Below the pieces are notes generated by a model. The model was not told the origin of the DNA. It searched no databases and saw only the letters and a program-made list of their open reading frames with translations. Positions 41,041 to 50,657 of a DNA stretch of 64,000 nucleotides are shown one piece after another. How positions within the stretch are numbered: position 1 is the stretch's first letter; every line of letters starts with the position of its first letter. This DNA is from Acidobacteriota bacterium (GTDB lineage Bacteria; Acidobacteriota; Terriglobia; Acidiferrales; UBA7541). The stretch covers positions 465,988 to 529,987 of the forward strand of contig JABCZR010000001.1 of the NCBI GenBank assembly GCA_013289585.1. The letters are read 5' to 3'. A program made the translations under genes and the position numbers.

Positions 41041-43989
41041 TCAGAACTTGAGCTTGACGCCGAACTGCCCAGCAAACGGGATCCCGACCGTGGTACCCGG
41101 ACCAAAGAAATCGCCCAGGGCGCCAGCGGGGAAGGCCAGTTGGCCAAGGCTAGTCACCGGGCGCGTCGTGGCGCACGCCGGGTCGGCACAAATACTCGTG
41201 ACACTCCCGGATTGCATTTGCGCCAGAGGGACCGGCAAGGACGCCACATTGGTCACAAAATTAGCACCCGGATTGTTGCGATTGAAAAGGTTGAAGAATT
41301 CGAAAAAGGGCACCACCGTCCAGCGCTCATGTATTTTAAACGGCCGGCTCACCCGCAGATCCACCTGGACATACGGCGTGCCGCGGAATTGATCCAGGCT
41401 TGTTGGCAGCCCATTTACGGAAATCCGCGCACTGTTGTCCGCAGTGGTGATCGTGAAAGGTCGCGCGGTCTCGGCCTGTGATAGCAGGCTGAGCTCGAAG
41501 CCTCCGGGCACATAAAAAGTGCCCGCAACCATGGCGCGGCTGGTGACGTCCTCGCCGGATGGGCCGTAATCCCCCGGCCCAAATGGATTCTGCGTATTGC
41601 AAACGCCGTTGACGTAGTCGAACAGCTCACCGAGCACGCATCCCCAGGTCTTGGCACTGGAGAGCGTGTAGTTGACGACGAGGTTGAAACGCTTGGTGAC
41701 ATTTCCCTGGAGATGCAGTTCCAGCGCCTTGTAGCTGGAACGGTTGTCGGAACGGAAGACGGAAACGTTCGAATAGTCGTAGCGCCGGTAGCCGTGCATT
41801 CCGGTTTCCAGCAGCCCGTCCGCACTGACGGTCCAGTTTCGGTTGAAGGCATGTTCGATCCCGGCCGTGGCGTGCAGCGCGTACGGCGTGTGGTAGTTGG
41901 GATCGATCAGCGAAGGCGGTCCCGATGCGTTTTGAATGTTGAAGTTGTTGACGGCGGTGAAGGCCTCAACCCAGCCGTTTTGCGCGAGGTCGTCAAAATA
42001 AAGCCCCACACCGCCGCGGATTACGGTATTTCCGGAATCGCCCAGGCCGTACGCCACCCCGAGTCGCGGAGAGAATGCTTTCCTGTAATCGTGCGGAATG
42101 CCCGTGACAATACCATTCCCCGCGAGTGCGGGATTCAGGCTCTGGTCATGCCCGGAAGCGATGAACAGGTCAAATGTCGTGTCGTAGCGCAGACCGTAGT
42201 TTGCGGTAAGGCGCGGCGTAACGCGCCAGGAATCCTCGGCATAAAGTCCGAGCCGCTGCACGTTCTGCGAAAAACTCCCGTCGCCGTTGGGGGGCGGCTG
42301 TGGCGGCAAGCCGGCTTGCAGGTCCGTGCTGAACTGCATCTCATTGGCCGGATTTGCGGCGTAAAACACCGGATTCTGGGGAAAGGAAATAAGAACTTCG
42401 GAATTTGCCGTCAACGCGCCGCTCATCACCGGCTCGTGAATGAAATTGATTCCGAAACGCGGCGAGTGTCTGCCGGTCGTGTGCGTTACGTCGTAGCGCA
42501 ACTGATATTTTTCCTGGTTGCGCAAGACCGGGAAGGCGGTGATGGCCGTGACGAATTGATTGTCGCCAAAAGTTTCCAGGCCGGAAATGGTGTGGGAGGT
42601 CGATGAGAAAGGAAACGCCAGCGCAAAACCGAGATTCGAATTACGCGTCTGCGTCAGGTGCAGCGTACTCGCAGCCAGCACCAGCGTGCCCGCCCATGTG
42701 GGACTAAAGGTGAATTGATTGCTGACGACGAAATTGAAGTAATTGTTGTGCGCAGTCGCTCCTGTGGAGGGCAGCGTGCCTTGCTGCACCAGCGCATTTC
42801 GCGTCAGATAACTGTCGGTAGCCGCGCGGAAAAACCAATTCGAACGGCCGGATTGCTCCCAATCAAATCGCGCCATTCCGATGTAATCGCGGAACGGCAC
42901 CGGCACGCTACTGGGAACGGGAATGGAAGTCACGGTCGTGCCAAAAACGTCGATCAATCCCGCCGACGCAAGCTGCGAGAGCGCGTCAAATTGCTGCTGG
43001 TTCGCCGGGCTGTAGGCGATGCTGGCGTTCTCATGCACGTATTCGAATGAAGTGAAAAACCACAGTTTGTCGCGAATGATCGGGCCACCGAGCGTTGCTA
43101 CATAATTTTGGCGGGAGAACGGCTGCTTCGGATCAGGCGCCGGATTTTCGATCGGGAATCTTGCGTTCAAATCGGCCGCGCGAATGTAAATGGCTTCATC
43201 TCCGTGCCATTCATTGGTGCCGCTCTTAGTTGTAATAACGACCGATCCCGCGGTGGTGCGGCCAGTGTCCGCGTCCGCCAGCGCGGTTCGAAAAGCGAAT
43301 TCGCGAATCGCTTCCGGCGAAAAATTTTGCAGGAATCCGCCGATCCAGTCATCGGTATTGTCCGCGCCGTCCACTGAGAGTTCGTTGTTCAACGCAGAGC
43401 TTCCGCCCGTCGAAACCGCGGTGATCCGCGCTTTGGTGGGATCGGAAGGCTCCACGGGTTCAGTCCCCGGCGCCAGATAAGCGATGTTTGCAAAGCTGCG
43501 CGCGGCCAGCGGCAGCGTGTCTAAATCGTGCGCGGTGATAATCGCCTGGCGGACGGCGCTCGTGGTATTGATTTCCTGCGTGGTGATGGAAGACGCTTCA
43601 CCTTCCACCGTAACCTTTTGCTCCGCTCCTTCGAGCTTCAGCGCGATGGTCACGTCGCGGACCAAACTGAGCTGCACGGTGACGTTCGAACGCGCTTCGG
43701 CGAAGCCCTTGGCCTGCACCGTCAGCCGGTATACGCCGGGCGGAAGATTGTCTACGCGGAATTCGCCTCGATCGTTGGCGAATACCTCGCGCTGCGCGGA
43801 AGTGTCTGTGGCTTGGATGGCAACTCTTGCGGCGGGCACGCGTGCACCGCTCGCGTCCTGTACAACGCCGCGCACCGAGCCCGTCGGATTCTGCGCCAGC
43901 AGCAGTTGCGGCAGAAAAAGGAGAGCCAGCAGAGAAAAAATTGCAGTCCCAGGACTTCGGACACTCACTCGAACGGGATCATCGGTCAT
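41041..43989 (-). CDS. Oar-like TonB-dependent receptor with carboxypeptidase regulatory domain
   Basis: A 982-aa outer-membrane protein. A signal peptide (LLALLFLPQLLLAQN) is followed by a CarboxypepD_reg domain (about residues 36-115; GSVRGVVQDASGARVPAA, GEFRVDNLPPGVYRLTV). A plug region (TTQEINTTSAVRQAI, NNELSVDGADNTDDWIGG) leads into a 22-strand-type barrel ending in the terminal Phe (GVKLKF). This is the OmpA-associated Oar/SusC-like class expanded in acidobacteria. Ligand unknown. It lies 102 nt downstream of the M56 peptidase gene on the same strand. Confidence 0.92.
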   Translation of the reverse strand: MTDDPVRVSVRSPGTAIFSLLALLFLPQLLLAQNPTGSVRGVVQDASGARVPAARVAIQATDTSAQREVFANDRGEFRVDNLPPGVYRLTVQAKGFAEARSNVTVQLSLVRDVTIALKLEGAEQKVTVEGEASSITTQEINTTSAVRQAIITAHDLDTLPLAARSFANIAYLAPGTEPVEPSDPTKARITAVSTGGSSALNNELSVDGADNTDDWIGGFLQNFSPEAIREFAFRTALADADTGRTTAGSVVITTKSGTNEWHGDEAIYIRAADLNARFPIENPAPDPKQPFSRQNYVATLGGPIIRDKLWFFTSFEYVHENASIAYSPANQQQFDALSQLASAGLIDVFGTTVTSIPVPSSVPVPFRDYIGMARFDWEQSGRSNWFFRAATDSYLTRNALVQQGTLPSTGATAHNNYFNFVVSNQFTFSPTWAGTLVLAASTLHLTQTRNSNLGFALAFPFSSTSHTISGLETFGDNQFVTAITAFPVLRNQEKYQLRYDVTHTTGRHSPRFGINFIHEPVMSGALTANSEVLISFPQNPVFYAANPANEMQFSTDLQAGLPPQPPPNGDGSFSQNVQRLGLYAEDSWRVTPRLTANYGLRYDTTFDLFIASGHDQSLNPALAGNGIVTGIPHDYRKAFSPRLGVAYGLGDSGNTVIRGGVGLYFDDLAQNGWVEAFTAVNNFNIQNASGPPSLIDPNYHTPYALHATAGIEHAFNRNWTVSADGLLETGMHGYRRYDYSNVSVFRSDNRSSYKALELHLQGNVTKRFNLVVNYTLSSAKTWGCVLGELFDYVNGVCNTQNPFGPGDYGPSGEDVTSRAMVAGTFYVPGGFELSLLSQAETARPFTITTADNSARISVNGLPTSLDQFRGTPYVQVDLRVSRPFKIHERWTVVPFFEFFNLFNRNNPGANFVTNVASLPVPLAQMQSGSVTSICADPACATTRPVTSLGQLAFPAGALGDFFGPGTTVGIPFAGQFGVKLKF

Positions 43990-44091
43990 GACAAAGGAAA
44001 GACTATGAAATGGGGAGGCCTACTACCACAGGTCGTAGCTGCAGCAGTTCAATTAAGAATCAAGTCACAAGACTATTGATTCTGACTGGAA

Positions 44092-45072
44092 TCAGTGAAC
44101 GAAAAGTTCCAGCAGCCGATGCACGGAAGAAAGAATTGGCGGCCAGCCCAGCAGGATGGCCAGGCACGCGGCGATTCCCAGGCCAACGCCAAAGGCGCGA
44201 CCTCGTGCCCGGGGAGGCGGCACCGGCCCAGCCGGCTGGACGCGCAGCAGGCGATCGACTCTGGCGGAGAGATCGTCATCGCCCGCAACGAGCGATGCGT
44301 GCAGAGAATTCAGCCGCGGTCCCGCTCCCATTCGCGCGACGCGCAAAAGCGCCGCGGCCAGCGAAAGCCCGCGGAGAGGATCTCTCGCGGCAGCTTCATC
44401 GTCGGCGGCCCATTCCGAAAATTTAGCCCAGGAGCGGTCGAGCGAAGAAAAGCTGGCGAGAAACGGGATGGGGCCCGGCGCCAACAGGAGAAACAGGCGC
44501 TTTAAATTGTCGCGGGAAACGCGATGAGCGTTTTCGTGTTGCAAAGCAACCTTGAGCTCGTCGGCGGAGAGGGCGCGGAGCACGCCGTTCGAAACGACTA
44601 ACTGTGGCCGGAAAACTCCGGCAAGGGCAAGCAAGGGACCTTCCTCATCAACAATCACGGTCTGCGAGGGTTCTCCCGCTAGGCGGATCTCGCTGCCGGC
44701 TTTCTGCCAGAGACGATTGCAGCGAGCCGAAGCGGCGACGGCGCGAGCAGTTCTCGCGAAGGAGAGCAGCAATCCTAGTGCTCCCAAAAGTCCCAGGGTG
44801 AGGCATGCCCAGCCAACGCGTTCCGCAGTGGCTTGCGGCTCGAGCCATAAATAGCTGGGCACGCAGAGCACCAGCACGACGCCGATTCCCAATGCAAACG
44901 GGAGCAAGCGCACGACAAATAGAAATAGTGCCGCCGTCCGCGCGCGCATCGTTGCCGCCATGCGAACCGCCGCGCGAGAAGCGAGCGCCGCACCCAAACC
45001 CGCAAAGGCGTTCACAACGAAGAAGGAAGCCAGGCACAGGCACAGAAGTCTTAAAAAGTAGGGAACGTTCAT
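44092..45072 (-). CDS. M56 (BlaR1-like) membrane metallopeptidase
   Basis: 326 aa. N-terminal helices (about residues 5-25, 48-70, 85-105) precede a cytoplasmic zinc-peptidase domain with ALQHENAHRVSRDN (HExxH) and the downstream FSEWAADDEAAARD. A C-terminal helix ends the chain (FGVGLGIAACLAILLGW). The long periplasmic penicillin-binding sensor of BlaR1 is absent, so what it senses is unknown. It overlaps the BlaI-type repressor gene by 4 nt (ATGA). M56 enzymes typically inactivate the partner repressor by cleavage. Confidence 0.9.
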   Translation of the reverse strand: MNVPYFLRLLCLCLASFFVVNAFAGLGAALASRAAVRMAATMRARTAALFLFVVRLLPFALGIGVVLVLCVPSYLWLEPQATAERVGWACLTLGLLGALGLLLSFARTARAVAASARCNRLWQKAGSEIRLAGEPSQTVIVDEEGPLLALAGVFRPQLVVSNGVLRALSADELKVALQHENAHRVSRDNLKRLFLLLAPGPIPFLASFSSLDRSWAKFSEWAADDEAAARDPLRGLSLAAALLRVARMGAGPRLNSLHASLVAGDDDLSARVDRLLRVQPAGPVPPPRARGRAFGVGLGIAACLAILLGWPPILSSVHRLLELFVH

Positions 45073-45515
45073 GGCTTGCCTCGCCGCGAAAGTTCCTTGC
45101 GTTTCGTCTGGATTTTTTGTTCCAGTTCATCGAGTAGCACGGCATCGTGCTCGCCCACCGCGTCCAGAAAAGAAGAAACCAGCAAATCGCGCGAAGGATG
45201 CGGCCCTCCGAGAAAGCCGGCGATCCAACTTTCCGCGCGGCTGCGTTCCCATTCCTCGCGGGAAAAACGCGCGCAATAAAGGAACGCGCGCTCCGGCATG
45301 TGGCGCTCGAGCAATCCTTTTTTGTAGAGGCGGTCGAGCGTGGTCATCACCGTGGTGTACGCCAGGGGACGATCCAAGCGCTGGATGACATCGCGGACAC
45401 TGCATTCGCCGCGGGCCCACAGAATTTCCATGAGATCAAATTCGAGTTTGCCGAGAGACGCCGGAGTGGCGCTCTCGCCGCGATGCAGCATTCGGTTTTT
45501 CAAGAACCGGATCAT
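45069..45515 (-). CDS. BlaI/MecI/CopY family transcriptional repressor
   Basis: 148 aa. The winged-helix domain (LGKLEFDLMEILWARGECSVRDVIQRL, here cited by LEFDLMEILW and SVRDVIQRL) includes the recognition segment AYTTVMTTLDRLYKKGLL. A C-terminal dimerisation region contains FSREEWERSRAESW. It should repress its own operon and be relieved by the M56 peptidase encoded next. No clear TACA/TGTA operator is visible upstream. The start is ATG 45515, or ATG 45491. Confidence 0.92.
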   Translation of the reverse strand: MIRFLKNRMLHRGESATPASLGKLEFDLMEILWARGECSVRDVIQRLDRPLAYTTVMTTLDRLYKKGLLERHMPERAFLYCARFSREEWERSRAESWIAGFLGGPHPSRDLLVSSFLDAVGEHDAVLLDELEQKIQTKRKELSRRGKP

Positions 45516-45593
45516 CGGTGGAATCCCGCAATTCAGTCAGTGCGGGGCAAAATGCATTCTACGCTCAGCACAGGCGAAAATCTCTACTGCAAT

Positions 45594-45644
45594 GCAAAAA
45601 CAGGGCCGCCTGCCATTTGGGGGGCAGCACGGTCCTGTTTTTGC
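45594..45644. terminator. Large symmetric inverted repeat
   Basis: GCAAAAACAGG and CCTGTTTTTGC are perfect 11-bp arms, with inner arms CTGCC/GGCAG. T5 tracts on either strand suit bidirectional termination. It lies between the DUF6159 gene and the BlaI promoter region. Confidence 0.55.
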
Positions 45645-45842
45645 AACTCCTGCCGAGTCGTACATTAAAGAGGAAGGCCAACACGCGTTTGGTTTCTAGG
45701 ACGCGCGGCAGGCGCTTACGGTTACAGCGTTCCTAATAAAGTGCCGCACAAAAATCTCCCGGAACCAACTTAGTTTTTAAAAAGGATTCTGCATTGTGGA
45801 CCAGAATTTCCCGAGACTCATATTCTAAAATGAATTTTGTGC

Positions 45843-45871
45843 GGCGGGGCGGACCTTGCGGCCCGCCCGCC
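45843..45871 (-). terminator. GC hairpin after the DUF6159 gene
   Basis: GGCGGG(g)CGG and CCCGCCCGCC pair across a short loop 13-41 nt past the stop at 45884. The downstream minus-strand sequence is AAAATTCATTTT. A probable terminator. Confidence 0.45.
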
Positions 45872-45883
45872 ACACGTGGGAGG

Positions 45884-46738
45884 TTAGCTCTTAGGCGCCC
45901 AGGCGGAAGCGATCAGGTCGTGATCGAAGGCCGGGGGCACTTGCTTAAAGCAGGCGTAGCGATAGAGCGCGGCGTTGAAGACGCCGCCTACGGCGGACAT
46001 AAACACCGAAAGCATGATGAAGTAGAGAATCATCACGACGGTGCCGAAGATCAGCCCCTTGATGCCGCCCAGGAACATGGCGGCGAGCCAGAGACCGATG
46101 CCTGGCAGCATCAGCACCAGAGAAACCAGGCTGAGGCTGAATCCGCCGATGACTTTTTCTCCCCAAGTGTCGCGGAAGAGTTTTGACGAGCGCTTGACGG
46201 CTTCGAAGGGAGAAAGATCTTCAAAGGCCAGCACGGGAACGACGAAGTAGCAGGCTAGCGCCCAGGCGACACCGATCAGGCGCATGATCAAGCGGCCGAT
46301 GAGGCCCATGCGCTCTTCGAGCGTGCGCAGAATCATGCCGACGGTGGCGGCGACGAGAGCCCACTGAAAGATGGTGCCCTTGCGGGCCCAGGCTAGTTCG
46401 AGGCCGTCGCGGAAGGTCCACTTGCCGCCCATCAAACGGCTATTGGCGACGCCGACGAGAGCGACGTTGAAGAAAACCATCACGAAATAGTTGGCGACGT
46501 ACAAAGTGAACATGCCGAGCAGGAAAACGGGGGACTGGTTGGGATTGAAGCGTTCCCCGGAAGCCGCCGCGGAAGTAATCGCCGGCAGCATCATCAGAGT
46601 GCCGCCGGTGGCGATCACGGCGGTGACGATCAGACAAGCGACCGCCGAGATGACCGGGAAGAGCATCAATTGTTTGTCGGAACGGATTATGGCGAAGCTC
46701 TGTTTCGCGAGCTCCCAACTGCGAGAAAACTTACCCAT
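45884..46738 (-). CDS. DUF6159 family membrane protein
   Basis: A 284-aa polytopic protein with about six helices. It opens with FSRSWELAKQSFAIIRSDKQLMLFPVIS, the family's typical N-terminus (landmarks SWELAKQSF and KQLMLFP), has LSPFEAVKRSSKLFRDTWGEK in the middle and ends LYRYACFKQVPPAFD. The family function is unknown. The start is ATG 46738, with AGGAGG 5 nt upstream; GTG 46741 is directly adjacent and too close to that site. Confidence 0.85.
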   Translation of the reverse strand: MGKFSRSWELAKQSFAIIRSDKQLMLFPVISAVACLIVTAVIATGGTLMMLPAITSAAASGERFNPNQSPVFLLGMFTLYVANYFVMVFFNVALVGVANSRLMGGKWTFRDGLELAWARKGTIFQWALVAATVGMILRTLEERMGLIGRLIMRLIGVAWALACYFVVPVLAFEDLSPFEAVKRSSKLFRDTWGEKVIGGFSLSLVSLVLMLPGIGLWLAAMFLGGIKGLIFGTVVMILYFIMLSVFMSAVGGVFNAALYRYACFKQVPPAFDHDLIASAWAPKS

Positions 46739-46866
46739 CACACCCTCCTAAACACACTAAACGTAAGGAATGGTGACCCGTAGAAAGTCTGTTCGATAGC
46801 GGCGCTGGCTCCAATAGTACGGAGGATGCACGTCTTCGGGACAGGTAACCGGGAGGACAAACGGCT

Positions 46867-46914
46867 AGGTAAGCAAGCAAGGAGGTAAAGAAGTAGGGAG
46901 GTAATGAGGTAACG
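46867..46914. repeat. Six imperfect 8-bp tandem repeats
   Basis: AGGTAAGC, AAGCAAGG, AGGTAAAG, AAGTAGGG, AGGTAATG and AGGTAACG run head to tail, a degenerate minisatellite in the non-coding stretch upstream of the DUF6159 gene. Confidence 0.6.
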
Positions 46915-47023
46915 ACAAAAAGGATGAAGCAGAAGTGGGGATAAGTTTTTGATAGATGCCTGAGCCGCGGGGCCAGAGGAGCTGAGATTTCTTTTGACAA
47001 GTGGCAGCGGGACTCCGCTTGGG

Positions 47024-47123
47024 TTTTTGTAAGTGTTGCATTTAAAGGGGTTAGCCGTGCCGTAAGTCTTTTGTTTGCAACACTTGCGGGGGGGGGGCAT
47101 AAGTGCTGCTGCCAAAGGGGTTA
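47024..47123. repeat. Second locus of the TGTAAGTG-type repeat, with inverted arms
   Basis: Plus-strand units lie at 47028-47053 and 47098-47123, both ending AAAGGGGTTA. Between them, TAAGTCTTTT (47063-47072) and TGCAACACTTGC (47076-47087) reproduce the 19367-19390 sequence. The arms GTAAGTGTTGCA (47029-47040) and TGCAACACTTGC pair 11 of 12, so a stem-loop can form. A G10 run follows. Confidence 0.6.
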
Positions 47124-47737
47124 ATAAAACTTTTTATTATCGAGAAAGTAATTGTGTGGGATGAGGACGTTTTAGAGGAGATAGAAGGACGGCCTGGCGG
47201 GCGAACATAAAGGGCTTGGGCACGTAGATTCCGCGGCCCCGACAAAATGATTGCGGCACATCGGTATAGTTAGTCAGTATTACTTTAAATGATTTGTTTG
47301 CTGGGGGATAGCTTCCGTCGGCGCCCAACTAAATATCAGAAAACGCCCCGTCCCCGGTTTCCCGAATAGAGAACGTTCGCCCTGCTCGAGAATTTCAGTC
47401 GGTTGGACGATGAGGTCCTTCGTGCGAGACGCCCTAACATCCTGGCGGGAGGCGCACCTAAATTTCCTTCGATATTTTTCTCGGTGGTAGAGCACGATGA
47501 GAGAATACCACTGTCGCATTTCGCATCGGAGGGAGAAAAAGGCATTGCACGGGGTGGCTTTCGCTCAATCGAAAGCCACCCGGAATCGGCTCACTTTGCT
47601 AAGGGTGCGCCGGCCGCGGCCGTTTTCACTTTTGTGGCCCCCTGCTGCGAAAGAACGTAGACAAAGGGCCTCGGTGTTGTTTACCGTAGCTAGGTGGATG
47701 ATTCCAGGCGTGGGGTCGTCCCGCAGAGGGGAACATC

Positions 47738-48493
47738 ATGAAGAGGCTTTTGGCAGCGGCAGTATTATTGCTTGGGAGCGTGGGAGTAGCGAAGGCGCAG
47801 GGAACCGCGTCGACCGATGGCACGGACCCGGCAAACGGCTCAGCGGAGATCAAGACGGCTTCGATCCCGAAGGTGACGTCCGCGAATTCGGTCGCCTCGA
47901 CAGACCTGTTTTTCCTGCCCCCGGTCAAGCCATTCACGACGACTGGAACGCCCGTTATGGCAACAGCATTGGCTTTGCCGTTCGAGACCGCCGACCCGGC
48001 CAGCCCGCCGCCCAACCCAAAGTTTCTCTATACCACCACCGACCGGCCGCGCTGGGAACTTGCGCTCGGCGTTGATTGGCTGCGATTTCGCTCGTCGATC
48101 TTCAACGCGAGTGCCGTGGGCGTAAAAACATCGATATCCTATTTTACGAACGAATGGTTCGCCATCGAAGCCAACGTCTCGGCGGATTTTGCGCCGCAGA
48201 TTTTTGACCGCGAGCACGTGAAGACCGTGGTTTACGGAGCAGGCCCGAAGATCGCATGGCGCGCAGACAGGTGGGAACCGTGGGTGCATGGCATCTTCGG
48301 AGGAGCCCACGAAATGCCGCAGACCCAGGGAAACAGCAAGAACGCATTCTCCATTCAAGCGGGCGGCGGCGTCGATTACCATTTCAATCCGCGTTTTTCC
48401 GGCCGCCTGGAAGCAAACTACGTGCGAACCACCTTTTTCAGCCAGTCCCAGAACAATTTCGAGCTTGCCGCCGGAGTCGTGTTCCATTTCTAG
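47738..48493 (+). CDS. Outer-membrane beta-barrel protein
   Basis: A 251-aa exported protein. A signal peptide ends GVAKAQG. A Ser/Thr/Pro-rich periplasmic linker (residues 22-95) precedes an OmpA/OmpW-like eight-strand barrel with alternating patterns (WELALGVDWLRFRSS, KTSISYFTNEWFAIEANVS as separate strands, GGGVDYHFNPRFSGRLEANYVR in pieces) and a terminal Phe (GVVFHF) for BAM recognition. The ATG has GAGGGGAAC upstream. Specific function unknown. Confidence 0.8.
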   Translation: MKRLLAAAVLLLGSVGVAKAQGTASTDGTDPANGSAEIKTASIPKVTSANSVASTDLFFLPPVKPFTTTGTPVMATALALPFETADPASPPPNPKFLYTTTDRPRWELALGVDWLRFRSSIFNASAVGVKTSISYFTNEWFAIEANVSADFAPQIFDREHVKTVVYGAGPKIAWRADRWEPWVHGIFGGAHEMPQTQGNSKNAFSIQAGGGVDYHFNPRFSGRLEANYVRTTFFSQSQNNFELAAGVVFHF

Positions 48494-48593
48494 AACGGCG
48501 TCTCGAAGTCCCAGTGAATATCGCAGAGTAGGATTCCGGCTTTTTCATCCGGCTCCAGCACGCCCCGCAAGCAGAAAAGCCAGGCGAACTCGA

Positions 48594-50657
48594 TTACCAA
48601 ATCTTGCAAATCTGTTCGCGAACCATGGGATCGCCCTTTTTGCAGCCGAAGGCTTTGGCGAATTCCGCCAGGTTGGAGGGCGCTCCGTTGCCACGGAAGC
48701 GCGAGAGCGGGTGCGGATTCGTTTTCGTCTGTAGCCGCGCGGCTTCCGGCCGCTGATTCGCTCCCCACACCTGCGCCCAGCCGAGGAAGAAGCGCTGCTC
48801 GGGGGTGAAGCCATCGATGTCTTTTGGCCGCGGTTTGCCTTCGAGCGATTTTTCATACGCCGCGTAGGCGATAGCCAGCCCGCCGAGGTCTGCGATGCTT
48901 TCGCCCAAGACCAGTTTGCCGTTCGGGTGCAAGCCGGGCTCGACTTCGTAGCCGTCAAACTGTTTTTCCACGCAAGTGGCGCGCTCGTCAAAATTCTTGC
49001 GATCTTCCGGGGTCCACCAATCGCTGCGGTTGCCCTTGGCGTCGAACTTGGAGCCCTGGTCGTCGAAGCCATGCGTGATTTCGTGGCCGATGACGGCGCC
49101 CATGCCGCCGTAATTCACGGCGTCATCCGCTTTGGGATCGTAGAAGGGCGGCTGCATGATGCCGGCAGGAAAGACGATTTCGTTCATGCCGCTGTTGTTG
49201 TAGGCGTTTACGGTGGGCGGCGTCATACCCCATTCCGTGCGGTCCACGGGCTTGCCGATTTTGTCCAAGCGGCGCGCGAACTCAAACTCGGCCCCGCGGA
49301 AATTGTTTGCGAGATAAGTAGAGCGCTCGATCTTCAGCGCGGAGTAATCGCGCCATTTGTCCGTGTAACCAATCTTCACGGCGAACGCCTGCAGCTTGGC
49401 GATGGCTTGCGCCCGCGTTTCAGGCCCCATCCACGGAAGGTTCTGCAAATCGTTACGCAGGGCGGCGATCAGATTGTTCACCATGGCCAGCGCGCGGGCT
49501 TTGGCTTCGGGCGGAAAATATCTTTGGACGTAGAGCTGCCCGAGCGCTTCGCCGAGTGTGCGGTCGGTGGCCTGCACGCAGCGCTTCCAGCGCGGCTGAA
49601 TTTCCGTGGCGCCGGTCAGGGTCTTGCCGCGAAAATCGAATTCTTCCGCAACAAATTTTTCAGGGAGTGCCGGCGCCGCGGTGTTAACCAGGTGCCAGCG
49701 CAAATAGATTTTCCAGTCGTCGATGGGCGTGGCGGTGAATTGCGCATCGAGGCCCTTGAAGAAATCGGGCTGCCCAACATTGATTTGTTTCAGCTCGGGA
49801 TGGCCCACCGCGCGAAAATAGGATTCCCAGGAAAAATTGGGCGTGAGCGTCTTCAACTCCGCGAGAGTCACGATGTGATAGTTCTGATCGGGGTCGCGGA
49901 GATCGGTGTTTTTCGTCGAAACCTTGGCTAGCGCCGTTTCAATTTTCATGACGACGGCCGCTTCCGCCGCGGACTTGTCCGCCGCATCACCGAGCAATGC
50001 CAGCATGGTGGCAACGTGCTTCACGTAGGCGTCGCGAAGCTGCTGCGATTTCTCGTCCGCGCGCGTGTAGTATTCGCGCTCCGGCAATCCCAGCCCGCCT
50101 TGGGAGGCTCCGCCGATCATCAGCGTGCTGTCCTTGAGGTCCTGGCGCGACGTGAAGCGGAAGAGCCCTCCAGCGCCGAGGCTTTGCAGGCGTTCGACTT
50201 CGGCCTGGAAGCCCGCGAGGTCCTTGATCTCCGCGATGTGCGCGAGCTCCGGATCGATGGGCTTGGTTCCATCGGCGTCAATCACCGCGGTGTCCATACA
50301 ACTGGCGTAATAGTCGCCAATCTTCTGTTCGTTGGAACCAGAAGCGGCCTTGGCTTTGGCGGCCTCGTCAAGAATCAGGCGAAGATTCTGCTGGTTCTGA
50401 TCCGCCAGGCGCGTAAAGCTGCCATAGGTGGAGTATTCCGGCGGAATGGGGTTGGCCTTCATCCAGCCGCCCATGGCGAACTGGTAGAAGTCGTCGCAGG
50501 GCTTGCAGGTCTTATCGAGATTGGTCATCTCGAATCCCCACGAACCTGGTTTATCCGCCGCGCTCGAGGAGGCGCGCAAACCCGCGCCTGCTAAAGCGAG
50601 CGCCAGAACGCACACGACCGCAAGGATGCAACCAGCAGAAAGAAGCCGTTTTGACAT
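48594..50657 (-). CDS. M13 family (neprilysin-like) zinc metallopeptidase
   Basis: A 687-aa exported endopeptidase. A signal segment (GCILAVVCVLALALAGAGL) leads into the M13 N-terminal domain with PCDDFYQFAMGGWMK. The catalytic domain has VNAYNN, GHEITHGFDDQG (HExxH) and ESIADLGG with the third zinc ligand. The C-terminus ICKIW corresponds to the conserved CxxW ending. The start is ATG 50657, with AGGGG 7 nt upstream. Expected to cleave short peptides in the periplasm or outside the cell. Confidence 0.94.
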   Translation of the reverse strand: MSKRLLSAGCILAVVCVLALALAGAGLRASSSAADKPGSWGFEMTNLDKTCKPCDDFYQFAMGGWMKANPIPPEYSTYGSFTRLADQNQQNLRLILDEAAKAKAASGSNEQKIGDYYASCMDTAVIDADGTKPIDPELAHIAEIKDLAGFQAEVERLQSLGAGGLFRFTSRQDLKDSTLMIGGASQGGLGLPEREYYTRADEKSQQLRDAYVKHVATMLALLGDAADKSAAEAAVVMKIETALAKVSTKNTDLRDPDQNYHIVTLAELKTLTPNFSWESYFRAVGHPELKQINVGQPDFFKGLDAQFTATPIDDWKIYLRWHLVNTAAPALPEKFVAEEFDFRGKTLTGATEIQPRWKRCVQATDRTLGEALGQLYVQRYFPPEAKARALAMVNNLIAALRNDLQNLPWMGPETRAQAIAKLQAFAVKIGYTDKWRDYSALKIERSTYLANNFRGAEFEFARRLDKIGKPVDRTEWGMTPPTVNAYNNSGMNEIVFPAGIMQPPFYDPKADDAVNYGGMGAVIGHEITHGFDDQGSKFDAKGNRSDWWTPEDRKNFDERATCVEKQFDGYEVEPGLHPNGKLVLGESIADLGGLAIAYAAYEKSLEGKPRPKDIDGFTPEQRFFLGWAQVWGANQRPEAARLQTKTNPHPLSRFRGNGAPSNLAEFAKAFGCKKGDPMVREQICKIW

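Larger units (their letters stand above)
45516..45883. other. Intergenic region with two hairpins
   Basis: 368 bp between BlaI and the DUF6159 gene. It holds the large inverted repeat at 45594-45644 and a GC hairpin at 45843-45871 next to the DUF6159 stop. No credible gene is visible. Confidence 0.5.
46742..47737. other. Gene-poor intergenic region of about 1 kb
   Basis: It contains an 8-bp tandem repeat (46867-46914), the dispersed repeat element (47024-47123) and a G10 tract (47088-47097). The only open frames are short and have no recognisable motif. A decayed gene remnant is possible between 47140 and 47700 but cannot be identified. Confidence 0.5.

Noticed and set aside
46867..47123. 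A CRISPR array in the repeat-rich interval
   Set aside because: Units are degenerate, unevenly spaced and only a few, and no cas gene is nearby.
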